Positions 24,601 through 34,700 of a stretch of 64,000 nt of DNA are shown one piece after another. This DNA comes from Gorsachius magnificus (lineage: Eukaryota; Chordata; Aves; Pelecaniformes; Ardeidae): NCBI GenBank assembly GCA_034008185.1, contig CM067082.1:86303684-86367683 (forward strand), written 5' to 3'. A model generated the notes under the pieces. That model was not told the DNA's origin and did not search any database. It saw only the letters and a program-made list of their open reading frames with translations. The position numbers and the translations under genes were made by a program. Positions within the stretch are counted from its first letter, which is position 1. Each line of letters begins with the position of its first letter.

Positions 24601-26026
24601 TATTTCTTTTTTTTTTTTTTTCTTTTCTCGATAAGGAAATGTTCGAGGCATTTTGCCTCCTTCTTTCCTCTCTTTCTTATTCTCCCCCCTCTTTTTTTTC
24701 TCTCTTTCTTTCTTTTTTTTTTCCTTCCCTGTCTTCTTTCTTTTCGTACCCACAAAATGCTGCAGAGATTGTCTGGAGAGGAGGGTGACCGAGCAAAAGG
24801 ATCTCTAAATAGCAATGCCCAGCATTTTTTTTTTTTTTTTCTATTGTAGCAGAATTCCTTTGCAGGCAAATATTTTCAAAGGTCTCTTCACACCTGACAA
24901 ATCTGGATAGTGGAAGACGCTCTTTAATCGCCCTTTCCTTGCAGCCCAGTTTTGGATCATGCTCTGGCATACACATATTCAATATAGAATCTTTAAAATT
25001 TGCCTGTACAGGACCAAAGCGGTCATGAACTTGGAGATTGTTTAAATGTCCGTAACTCAGAATTTTTTTCAGCAAAGAAATGTTGAATAAAATGATCCTG
25101 AGAGCAAACCGACAAAAAGAACCAGCGAAAATCCCGAGATATTAAACAAAACCAGCAACGAGCGCACAAAACCACATACTGGAGTGGAGGGAAACCTGTT
25201 CTATTTTAAGTAACTTAACACATATAGAAATTTTTTGGACCCGCTCGTTTTTTGACAGCGGTTCTCCGATCACAAAATTAACGATCGGGCGGTGGGACTT
25301 CGTGATTTCTTAATAATTTTTATTTTTTTAATCCCCGAATTCGGGTGGATTTTTTTTTTTTTGAAGTTAGTATAGGGTTTTGTTTGTTTTTAGGAAAGCC
25401 TCCAAGTTTCCAAAGGGAGCCCTTCGCTTATCCCCCTGATTTTCTGAAAAAAAAAAATAATAATCCCAAACCACCAACTTTCCAGCTAGATCTTTCGCAA
25501 GCCATTTTGTGCCGGTTCTTTTTTCTCTGTCCCTCGGGGAGGGGAAGGGGGGGATTTCTCAGAACTGGACTCCCCAAATTGTCGGTGATGAGGAACACAG
25601 GGGGTATCCGAAAAGCAAATACAAATGCAGTCGTTCGTGGGGACCACGAGAACGGGGTTGGGGGCGAAAGGAGGAAGAATAAGGGGCGGAAGGGGGGGAG
25701 CAGAGTACTAACGAGCATGCACTGATTTAGGAAAACAACAAAAGTGATTTAAGAGGAATAAAAAATCGGCTCCTTATCCTGCGGGCCCCTCTGCCTCGAG
25801 AGCGTGAAGAACCGCGGAGATGCTCCCGGGAAGGAGGCAGGGGGAGCGGGGCTCCCTCCGCCGCCCCAGCCCGCGGCCGCCGGCGCAGGTTACTCCGACA
25901 TTGCGCTTCTGCATGCATCAGCCGGGCTTTGGTGCACGCAACTCGATACCGAATTTGGCAAGTCCACTTACCTATCTGCACAGCAAGGATCAGAGAAATG
26001 TATCTGCCGTTCAACTTAAGTCCCAT
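18439..26026 (-). CDS. NRN1: neuritin 1 (NRN1/cpg15), complete three-exon gene
   Basis: Neuritin is a small secreted or GPI-anchored neuronal protein that promotes neurite outgrowth, synapse maturation and progenitor survival. The CDS joins 26026-25972, 21775-21631 and 18670-18439 (55+145+232 nt) into 143 codons plus stop; the mammalian protein has 142. Residues 1 to about 27 are a signal peptide starting [18 protein letters not shown]. The mature domain has six cysteines (31, 41, 66, 75, 83, 111), as the family requires. [10 protein letters not shown] (109-118) gives small residues for GPI attachment, followed by a hydrophobic tail ending VTWLPF. Both introns are GT-AG with phases 1 and 2, and each split codon rebuilds a family residue. 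Compared with the mammalian protein as I remember it, Arg replaces Lys at 30, 36 and 44, and the C-terminal tail is divergent. The start is fixed by the conserved N-terminus. No frameshift or early stop is present. Confidence 0.96.
19113..19134. repeat. 22-bp G homopolymer
   Basis: This is an uninterrupted G run with further G5-G7 runs just to its left (19090-19107), so it has strong G-quadruplex potential. The minus-strand transcript carries it as poly(C). Its length is likely to vary among individuals and assemblies. Confidence 0.9.
19294..19396. repeat. GGA/GA-rich polypurine tract
   Basis: About 100 bp of nearly pure purine is present, ending in a regular GGA trinucleotide array (about 19362-19393). 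Polypurine mirror-like tracts of this kind can form triplex (H-DNA). Confidence 0.85.
20244..20362. repeat. (TTCTC)n then (TCCTC)n microsatellite
   Basis: About eleven TTCTC units run from 20244 to about 20300. A short T-rich break follows, then about nine CTCTC/TCCTC-type units to 20362. Both arrays are pure pyrimidine on the plus strand and differ by one T-to-C change per unit. Confidence 0.92.
21631..21775 (-). CDS. NRN1: NRN1 coding exon 2
   Basis: The acceptor CCCCCAG precedes 21775 and the donor GC|GTAGGT follows 21631. The exon encodes the end of the signal peptide ([11 protein letters not shown]) and the first half of the mature domain: [28 protein letters not shown] and the start of the TIC motif. 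Cysteines are at 31, 41 and 66. Arg is found at 30, 36 and 44, where I recall Lys in mammals. Reading through the donor gives TAG at once. Confidence 0.96.
21776..25971 (-). other. NRN1: NRN1 intron 1 (4.2 kb)
   Basis: The donor is G|GTAAGT and the acceptor CCCCCAG. The exon-2-proximal half (21.8-24.3 kb) is CpG-rich with many G, C, A and T runs. The part at about 24.83-25.34 kb is AT-rich and more complex, and may be conserved regulatory DNA. No coding exon is evident within it. Confidence 0.9.
24830..25340. promoter_or_regulatory. AT-rich islet in intron 1, candidate regulatory element
   Basis: This moderately AT-rich stretch of normal complexity interrupts the GC-rich, low-complexity intron. 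It contains TCACACCT (24888-24895), a T-box half-site that overlaps an E-box CACCTG (24891-24896). Its function is inferred only from contrast and motifs. Confidence 0.2.
25972..26026 (-). CDS. NRN1: NRN1 coding exon 1
   Basis: The 55 nt from ATG (26026-26024) to the first base of codon 19 encode [18 protein letters not shown], the strongly conserved neuritin signal-peptide start. The donor that follows, ATAG|GTAAGTGG, is near-consensus. Intron phase is 1. Confidence 0.97.
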
Positions 26027-26370
26027 CCTACATTTAGTAAAACCATTTGCGGCTGCAGATCTTTAAATAGTTACTTTGGAGAACGTGGGGGAAAGCTGAA
26101 AAATAGGCATTGCCAACAAGTTCCGAGCAACGGAGGACTTTGCAGACAAGGTGGGGGGGGGGGGGGGGGGGGAGACGAGAGGAGAAGGAGAGAAAGAGGG
26201 AGGCAGAGGGAGAGGGCGAGGAGGACTGGCTGGGAATGGTTCGCTCCATTAGGAGGGGGCGGAGGAAGTACAGCCTCACGCCCACCACCGGCCCTGACGC
26301 GGGGGGATGACACGGACCGGGTTTGGTTTTTTTTTTTTTACCCCGTCTTCTTTTTTTTTAAAAAAAAAAG
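26027..26370 (-). other. NRN1: NRN1 5' untranslated region (inferred)
   Basis: The start at about 26370 is inferred from the TATA box about 30 bp upstream. The leader is about 340 nt and contains a C20 run on the transcript (G20 at 26153-26172) and pyrimidine-rich stretches next to it. No intron is evident. Confidence 0.45.
26153..26172. repeat. 20-bp G homopolymer in the NRN1 leader
   Basis: This G20 run on the plus strand becomes C20 in the predicted NRN1 5'UTR, about 130 nt before the start codon. Confidence 0.9.
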
Positions 26371-26391
26371 GTGCACCTTGGAAGAGAAACG

Positions 26392-26450
26392 CCATTTATA
26401 GGCATCACGGGCTGGATTTATCCGCTCTCCCCGTGTCCCCCCGCCCCAAT
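26392..26450 (-). promoter_or_regulatory. NRN1: NRN1 core promoter: TATA box and inverted CCAAT/GC box
   Basis: On the minus strand CCTATAAATGG (26402-26392) gives a TATA box about 370 bp before the ATG. It also resembles a CArG box, but has seven A/T instead of six between CC and GG. About 50 bp further upstream, ATTGGGGCGG (26450-26441) combines an inverted CCAAT box with a GC box. The order and spacing are those of a standard TATA promoter. Confidence 0.6.
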
Positions 26451-26535
26451 AATCGCCGAGAAACTCCCCCCCCCCCCCCTCCGCGCCCCGTGTGGCGGCG
26501 AGGGGGGGGGGCGGCAGCCGGGACCGTCCCCCTGG

Positions 26536-26656
26536 GGCGGGAGGGATGCGGGGGCGGGGAGGGGACGCGCACACACAGACACGCACACACACACACAGAC
26601 GCACACGCAGACACACAGACACGCACACGCAGACAGGCGGGAGGGATGCGGGGGCG
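26536..26656. repeat. CA-rich tract between 21-bp direct repeats
   Basis: An identical 21-bp G-rich unit (core GGGATGCGGGGGCG) occurs at 26536-26556 and 26636-26656, exactly 100 bp apart. Between them lies an imperfect CA/CG alternating purine-pyrimidine tract (about 26567-26634) interrupted by GA steps. The element sits upstream of the NRN1 TATA box and downstream of the CRE. Confidence 0.85.
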
Positions 26657-26796
26657 CGGGCCCCCGCCCGCGCGGGGGGGCCCCCCCCCCCCGGGCCGCC
26701 CCCGGGGCTGGCCCGGCCCGGCCCCCGCGCTGCGGAGCGGGGAGGAGGAAAGGGCGGTGCGGGGGTCCCCTCCCCCTGCCCGCCCCTCCCCCACCA

Positions 26797-26804
26797 TGAC
26801 GTCA
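26797..26804. promoter_or_regulatory. NRN1: palindromic CRE (TGACGTCA)
   Basis: This is a perfect full-length cAMP response element, about 400 bp upstream of the predicted NRN1 start site and inside the CpG island. NRN1/cpg15 is an established activity-induced CREB target, so the site fits the gene's known control. Confidence 0.65.
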
Positions 26805-27200
26805 CCCCCAGGCTGAGGTGGGGGGGAGCGGGGAGGGGTGGGGGGGGAGCTGGGTCTCTCCCGTCCCTGCTGCCTGTGCTCCGTCCCGCTGGCAGCGGCC
26901 CTGCCGTGGGCCGGGGGTGGGGAAAGGGGCCAGGCGTGGGAGCCGCGGGGGGGCCGGCCCGAGGCCGCGGGCCGCCGCACCCCATCCCCTGGGGAGGCTA
27001 CAGGTGTGGCGGGGCTGGGCGGAGGGGACGGCGCTGGCCGGGGCTCCGTGGAGCCCTGCCCGGGACGGGGCTCGGCTGGGGCTGCTCCGGCAGCCTGGCG
27101 CCCGCCTGGGACCCTCCTCAAGGCCATCCTCGCCTGGAGGAACCTAAAGGTGCCGGCATGGGCTTCTCCCGGCGCACAGAAACCAACCAAAGCCCCATCC

Positions 27201-30200
27201 TGCAGCCTTGCCTCGGGCTCTTCTGCTGCAAAGTTTTTTTCCCCGCCATGTCAGCCCTGACCTCTGCCAGCCCTCTGCAGCACCTCCAGGAGCCAAAGGG
27301 GGACTGGTCCAGGGGAGATCTACTGTTGCCCTCCGCTCCTCCCGGTCCCAGGTCCCCCCCCTCTGCAATCCCACTGTGCTGGCAGCGCTGCGGTGGCCTG
27401 GGACCAGCTGGGCTCCCAGTTGGGACCTCTCTTTCACAAAGCACCGGTGACAATCCTCAGACCTCAAGGACAGAGGGACAGCAGCTGCCAGGCTGGGTTC
27501 CCCTGATCCCCATGGGCTGCAAATGCCCAAAGCCCACCAGGCAAGGACAGGGACTGCATGGAGTTACATGAATCAGTGCACTGGGAAGTAAGGAAACTGG
27601 GGGGGCAAGAGGAAAAAGCTTCCTTGTGGAGGAGCTCCATTCACAAATTAGTGCTGGTGAATGCCATTGCCTCTTCAGATCTAACCTAATATATGCAGAT
27701 GCAGCCTGCATGTTCATCCTCTTAGAGCCATCATGGAACCCCAGCCTCTGTTTCTTCAAATTGGAAAGTGGGTATAATGTTGGGTGACTACGCTAGCAGT
27801 CAGCTGGGGCCTGCAGGTGGAAAACGCTGGCTTGCCCCATCTGCACCTTCCCACTCTTGCTTTTCGTTCCACCTTTTCTTCCTATTTATAGATCTTCACT
27901 ATGGATGGTGAGCTGGATTAGAGGACAGAGCTGGCTGAAAACTAACCTGAGGAATTAAAAAAAAAAAAACCCGTTCATTTTCAGCCAGTTCCCAGAGTCA
28001 GCTCAGCACAGGGACACATGGTAGCAAACGCCGCGCAAAGCGCGGGCAGTGGGTGCCATGTCCCCTGCCCTTCCATTCATTCAGCCGTGAAGCTGCGGCC
28101 CGGAGCAGAGCTGTCTTTTACACGCTCCTGGAGGCACTGGTGGCAGCGAGGAGGCTTAGGCTGAGCTTCGGACTGTGCGCCATGTTCTTTTTCAAAGGGA
28201 GGAAAGGTTTGAGTTTAAGCTGGAGCTAAGGCAAAAGACTTTCACCCAGCTCTTTGCTGCTGTGGTGATGGGCGCTTTTGTAATGCGACAGAGAGACTGA
28301 AGTGGATATCAAAATGTGGAGCCCTGTCCTTTTCCTGGGAGGGACAGGTTAGATAGCCCAAAAGATCTTTTATGTCTCACAAGGCAGTGCATTATCAGCA
28401 TAAAAAAGAAAGAAGATGAAAGGAGCGTGGGCTGAGGAACATGGATATAAACACTGAACCTACCAGCGCTTGGCAGCTCGGCCACTTGTGGCTGCCTTTG
28501 CTGTTAGGAAGGACAAGACACCCTTGGAGGAGCACCAGGTTGTGGAGGCTGCAGCAAGAGGAATTTCTCATTTCACCCCTCTGCCCTATTGATAACTGTA
28601 TCAGTTTATTTATACTTTCATATCTGCTATGGTTTTGTCTGCTCCTGTTTTTCTGAGGGCAGACAAGCTATAGCTTCAGGTTAAAGGCTGGGCTGGCTCC
28701 AAGAGGCTTGTGTTGAACATGATTTTGACATTACACTATGCAAATCTGCTTTGGAGTGAACTTCAGGGCAGTTTCCAATGGACAATCAGGAGGAGTTTAA
28801 TATCTGGCTTTTGGTACGTCCATCACCGCCGAGATGACTGGAGCCTCTGGCAATCTGGCTGCAAACCTCATAAGAACTGGCATTTCTTGGGGATTTCTGG
28901 CCAAACAACAACAAAAAAGATCTAACAGCTAGAGGCATCAATTACAGAGGCAAAAAGGGCCTGGCCAAAGTCCTCTAAATGTTCTTGACTCTTGGGGCAG
29001 TCCAGCGCTGTCTGAAATCCAAGCCCGGCTCCAGCCTTACCACCTTCCCTGCCCCAGGAAGGGGCCCGTCGCACTATAGATTCTGAACAGAAGCCAGCGG
29101 TTTCAGCCCATCTCAAATAGCAGCACTCTCAGCTCTGCTGGGAGCCGGGGAGCAGGATGGAGTGGGGACGGTTGTTTATCAAACTATCCTTCTTTTTCTT
29201 CCCTCCCCCCCACCCCCCAACGTGGTGTTAGAAGGTGCTCGAATATCAGCCCATCTCTAAGAGACATTTGTGTCTGTTTTAGGAGAGGAGCATCTGCTGG
29301 TGCCTTGCTCAGCCCCTGCTAGGACAATTTGCTCATCAGCATGATTCTGCCCTTGTTTTTACAAAAAAGGGCTCCGTCCTGGCGGCAGCCTCATGCTCCG
29401 CTTGCTAGGGTTGGCAGCAGCGTCATCCCACAGCCACGTGAGATCACTGCCGTGGTGGAGGCAGACGGACAGAGCCCACGACTGCTGGCCAGATATAGCT
29501 CTGCCAGAGATAGCGCAACCGCCTTGCTCGGCGCGGCAAAGCCTGTAGCCACCGCAGTGGCGTGGGCTGCGCCATGTGCCGGAGTGGCTGGGGAAGTATT
29601 TGGGTGGGCAGCCCTGCGCTCTCACGGCTGGGCGGAGAGCAGTGTGCCGGGCAGCTCGGTATAAAGTGAACTCAGCTCCATCTAAACCATCTACCACAAG
29701 GGGACCCACCGCGTTTAGCGGATGTATTTCGCATTTAGCTTTCGGCTGACTGTCATGGCTGAACCTCAAAAGAGGCAGCCGGCTCAAGGTAGCAGAGTGA
29801 GCTGCTTTCCCTGGCAAAGCTGGCCGCATCTCTGCATTTCTTTCCCTCTTCATCCCTTTTTTTTTTTTTTTTAATGCAAAGTATCTCTTCAAACAGCTCA
29901 CGCCATGGGCTCCTCAGTGCACAGTTGCAGGCTAGTAATAGGGATAAAACCTGAATCTTTGGTGCTGTCAGTCAGAGACTGATTTATTCTAAGCATCGGC
30001 TTAGGCTGGAAGGGAGGGTCCAGTGATCACGGTGATATTTAAAAGTCCCTCCTATGGGTGTGTGAGAAATGTATTCCCTCTTAGCTCATCCTGCAGTACC
30101 ATTGCCTCTACCAGGAGGTGACTGCTTGCTTTTACTCTCCCTCACCGTCAGCCTGAGATCAGGCCCTGGTGAAGCTGAGATGAGGCAGAAGCCAGTGACT

Positions 30201-31588
30201 TGTGTCTCCCTGCCCTCCCATCTTGCAGGTTCCCTGGGAAGGGTGGACAGACTGACAGCTTTCCCGCCCTACGGAGGTGTCTGTCCTTGCTTCTGCTGTG
30301 GCTCCCAGCCCCCAGCTGCTACTTTCCTTAGAGGAAGGTGGCCTGCCGGAAAAACACGGGCAAATAACAAACCTAGCCGGTAAATGAATAGCTGTTCACA
30401 GAGTGATCCTCCAAGATTTTGTTTAAGTAGAAAAATAATGAAAACAGACTGAAAATGTGACAGGTAGGATTAAAGAAATACCTTTCGATAACGGCCAGAC
30501 TTCTAAAGGTTTTTTTGGGTGGCCTTGTTCATTAGACAGCTGGCTTCATTACTGGCTGGATGTGCCTGACTTTAGCTGAGCAGAAAAAAGTGAAGTTGTG
30601 CACCCAAGACCAAGAATTTGCCCCACATCTGCCTAGAAATTAGTGCTAAAATAGTGCTTGTTGTTCACCATAGAAATCACTGTCATTTGATGTCTGTGAA
30701 AACATATTTCTGAAAATATAAACTGTTGCTGTGGTTCCAAATATAAAACCGGGAAAGAAAAAAGTATATGGCTGAGTGGATGCAAAAGGGATGGGATTGC
30801 TCGATACTGAATCTTTAAAAAGTGGAAAATGCTGGGTAAGGTATTTGTAACCTATTTGACGCAGAAAAAAACCCCATCTGATATAAACTTAGAAAGTGAT
30901 TAGAATAATGAAATCCTCAGTCTCAGCTTCTGGGATTTTCAAAGGGGAAACCCAGAACGCCAGCCTTCACTGGATTCGTTTGAAAAGCTCAGCCTCTATG
31001 TTCGTTCTTCAGTAATTTTCTCTTTTAAAAAGCAGTCTTAAAACCCCAAGATGTCACTTGACCATAATGAGCTCGTGCCAGCCAATCCAGTAAGCAAAGC
31101 ACTAGCTATTACAGAAACGGTAGTGTTTGCATTTAACTGCACTCCTCGGAGATATATTTTTAGGAGGGTGCCTGTGCGTGCACTCGAAATTCCACATCTT
31201 AATAGCGTGACCCCTTTAGATCAGATTGCGGCACTGGCGTTGCTGCTGAGCCCAGGCGAGCTGAGGGGAGGTATGCGAGCCTGCGCTGCTCGAGCCAGAT
31301 GGAGTTCACACCCACTACAATTATGTTTGCAACACATGATTTGCTTAAGGTGCCTGTGGATGTTTCAAAGAGTAGGATGGTTTCAGCAAAGCAGTCTCCG
31401 AAGAAAGCAGTATCAAGCCTTTCCAGCTTTACCACTGAAATCTTCCTTCGAGAAACATAAGCCTAAGGCTGGTCTGTACGCTTTTCATCATATGCTGGAG
31501 GGAAGTATATAGACCTGGAAAATGTCTCCAAAAACACTGATGTCAGTGGATTTCCTAGCACCCAGGCTTATTGTTGTCAGAGAATACA
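27201..31588. other. intergenic DNA upstream of NRN1, no gene seen
   Basis: GC content falls steadily after the CpG island. An A-rich run lies at about 27957-27970 and a T-tract at 29858-29872. A moderately GC-rich patch at 29.36-29.9 kb gives overlapping open frames without protein features. An open frame of 153 codons (31051-31512, plus) matches no family I know. Confidence 0.5.
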
Positions 31589-31775
31589 GAACCATAGAAT
31601 GGCTCGGGTTGGAAGGGACCTCCGGAGATCATCTGGTCCAACCTTTTATGGAAAAGGGAGCCTAGATGGGATTATCTAGCACCCTGTCCAGTTGCGGCTT
31701 GAAAACCTCCAGTGCTGGGGACTCTACCACATCCCTGGGGAGGTCGTTCCAGTGATTGCTTCATTATGGTGAAAT
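31589..31775 (-). mobile_element. CR1 LINE 3' fragment (about 190 bp)
   Basis: It starts with CCATAGAATGGCTCGGGTTG and continues GGAAGGGACC, 'atctggtccaacc', 'ctgtccagttgcggcttgaaaacc' and 'gaggtcgttccagtg', the usual order of the reverse-complemented CR1 3'UTR. It is 5'-truncated and diverged. The inner boundary is uncertain by about 20 bp. Confidence 0.88.
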
Positions 31776-34700
31776 CCGCACCACATAAGGAATTGGAAGG
31801 TTTGTGATGAGCTGTATGCATCATGTCAGAGCTGTTGATCATCCTTAATAGACACCTTGGTCCAGATATCAGTCATCCTGAGAATAACCTTGAACGCACC
31901 CCCATGGTATTAAGATAATTTCAGTTTGTCTGGTTGCTAATGCCGGCAACCAAGTTCTGGATCTTGGTTCAGAACCAAGCTCTGAGTCTGGAAGAACAAC
32001 GCCATTGCCAGAACACAAACTGGCTGCACAGAACCTTTATCCTCAGTATGTATCATTAATGAGTCCTAAAAGTTGCTGGCACATGAACCTTTCCTGCTTC
32101 CACGGGCACCGGCACCACAACTTCTATTGACCACGTTCCTCAGTGGGGTGATATTCTGGTTCACGTGTTTCTCCCAATGATTTATAGAGTATCTACTGCC
32201 ACAGCAGCTATTAACCTTCAGCTACAGCAGGACTTCAATAACTGAAATACCACTCTGGGTTTTCTTTATAACAGTCGATATGATTCGTTCTAGACAAAAA
32301 TATAAATACATATTTAAAGAACCAGCCATAACAGATTTCCACCTATCATGGGAAGATACTGCTTCTACATTTCAAATTATTCTTCATCAGTCTTTAGTCA
32401 TGAAACCCAAAGTTTCAGGGGAACTTGGAGATTTGAGGAGCAGGAAAACAATGTGTTAATTGATTGTGGGCTGATGAGAACATTGCCAGGACAGATGTTC
32501 TGCCAATCACACGTGCATTCCAAGAACTTCAGGTGAGATCTCACTTTCCTAGGAAGGATGAAATCTGGGAGGAAGAATGTATACAAAGGTGAAAAGGGCT
32601 CTGTGACAAGGAAAAACCAGAATGGATCTGTACATGCATCTGCAATCTGATTTGCAGAGATGCTGAGGGCATGCAACTTCTTCATCCCCTTCGTCCTCCA
32701 CTATTAGCTTTAGGAACATATTCATGACACTGGAAACTGGTAAAGGTCAGAGATAAGTCCTGTGAATCTGAGTAGAAAGCTTTTTCTTCATGTGAATTGG
32801 GAACTAGTTTCACAAAGTCATGGCTTGAACAGAAGTATGTATTCATTAAAAAATATTCTTCGTCAGAACCTGCATTTGGGCCACATTTGCCTTGTGTGTG
32901 CCACAGTTGGCATAATTAACTCAAATATCATTGTCATGTGTCAGGTGCCATGCAGGTGATTGCAGCTGGAAAAGTCAAGAGCAGTTCCATGGCCGAAGGC
33001 GCATGGAGCAACTACACAGCCGGCAGCTTCTTCAAGGACTTGTCTTGCTCCTCAGCATGATCTAGTAGTGCAATAGAAGCTGGAAAGTGATCTGGATAGC
33101 TGTGGACTAAGGTCTTTCATGCGTCACTTATTCATTACCATTAGCTAACACACATATAGGATCTAAAACCACCTTTTTGAGCATCAGAGGCCTTTGCCTG
33201 GTAACATTAGGGAGTTCCATCCCTCTCTCATGTTGTTCTTTGCCTGTGTGACCCCTGATCATGCTTGTTTTCAGGTTTTGTAATGAACTGTTTGCTCTGC
33301 TAGACCCAAGTAATTTGGGACTAAACCCCAAGGGCATTGGACAAGCCCCCTCCACCCGGGGAGCAGGCAGTAACCATTAAAGGCAGGCTGGATAGTGGCA
33401 GGCTGTTGCAGTTTGTCTGTCCTGTCACTAGAGTGAGACATGCTCACAAGCATCCTGGACTCCTCTTTTGGGAGGTGCTGAGTAGGCCTGTGGGGTGCTG
33501 GTGCTGGTGCTGGCACTGAGGGGGCACCATGAACTACGGTAGACCTTGGCATCCTCAGCAGGCTGAGCCTTGGGATCGGAAACTCTCCAGGTTACTCCAT
33601 TGTACTGCAAAGGCATATTTTTTTTTGTTTGTTTTACAATTGCCATAGAATAGCTAAACTGGGTAAGGGGGTGGGAGGGACCCTAAAAATCCTTCGTCAT
33701 GACCTCTTGATAGCCATGACTACTTAGCCACCAATTCCTGGTCATATGGGTGTCTGACCTGATCTGTAGTCCAGCAGAGTCTGCCAGCGTCTTCCTATTG
33801 ACTTCCAAAAGACTTTGAGTCAGCCCGTTGCGCTGCCTAGCCTGAGCGAGACCAAGCGGCAAGATGTGTATTGCAGATATTTCTTGGCGAGGCAGCGAGG
33901 AGAGCAAACTTTTTACTGAAGGGTAAAAAGACAGCGGTAGTTCTGACATCTAAATAAAATGGCTCATTGAGGAAACTGCCCTCTCTCCCCCTCTGCGACA
34001 TGCTCACTTGAAGACCCATGATTTATGACAATGTATTTCAGAGGGTCCCATCAGGCCAGAGCTTTTTTCCCCCCATTCTTTCTTTTTCTCAGAGCAAAGT
34101 GTGATGCCCTGCCAGCGAGTGGCTTGTGCAGGTCCAGCCGGAGAAAGCAAGCTGCTAAAAGGTAGTGATTGCAGCACTGATCTCTTGCAGGCTCTGCAGT
34201 GCGAGGAGGTGGTTCTGAATCACAATGAACTTAATTGAACAAGAAATGGCATTGATTTTTCCTTTTCAGCCCTCCCCATTGCTCACAGCAACAGTGCACC
34301 GAACCCTCTGTCCATGCCAAGTAGCAGGATTGCACAGCGCAGTAGAATGGAGATTTTTTTTTTTATTTTGGTCCTATAATTAGCATGTATTTATTTTTAA
34401 ATAGGGTAAAAACCAAAGCTCTCTAGGCTTTGAATTGTGACCAGGGAAAAGCATTGCCTGTGCAGTATGAGTTTCAGGAGCACAAGGAAGAAGGTTATGT
34501 GAGAAACCATAGCTTACTTTATACTCCCCTGGCCAGGAAATAACATTGCTCTTGAGTTTATCCGACTGTTGGAAGAAGTAGAACGATGCAATTACCAAGC
34601 TGCTGAAGGGCTCCTAAAAGGTGATTTTTTTTTAATTTTTTTTTTTTAACTTGAACAGATAAAGGTGCATAAGCTGCCTCCAATCTGCGGGGAAATAAGG

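Larger units (their letters stand above)
25780..27200. promoter_or_regulatory. NRN1: CpG island over NRN1 5' end and promoter
   Basis: CpG dinucleotides are dense on both sides of NRN1 exon 1, and density falls off beyond about 27.2 kb. GC boxes (GGGGCGG-type) occur repeatedly at 26440-26560 and 26640-26720. The extent was judged by eye. Confidence 0.7.

Noticed and set aside
26405..27571. Open frames of 261-359 codons on both strands across the NRN1 promoter
   Set aside because: These are products of the GC-rich island and the CA tract. They have low complexity, no family resemblance, and frames on both strands at once.
31051..31512. 153-codon plus-strand frame
   Set aside because: There is no recognisable domain, no codon signature, and no supporting promoter or splice sites. 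It is possibly conserved noncoding DNA rather than a gene.
33646..33690. Possible very old CR1 3' tip (CATAGAATAG ... GGGAGGGACCC)
   Set aside because: The middle of the motif does not match, and no further CR1 sequence follows.
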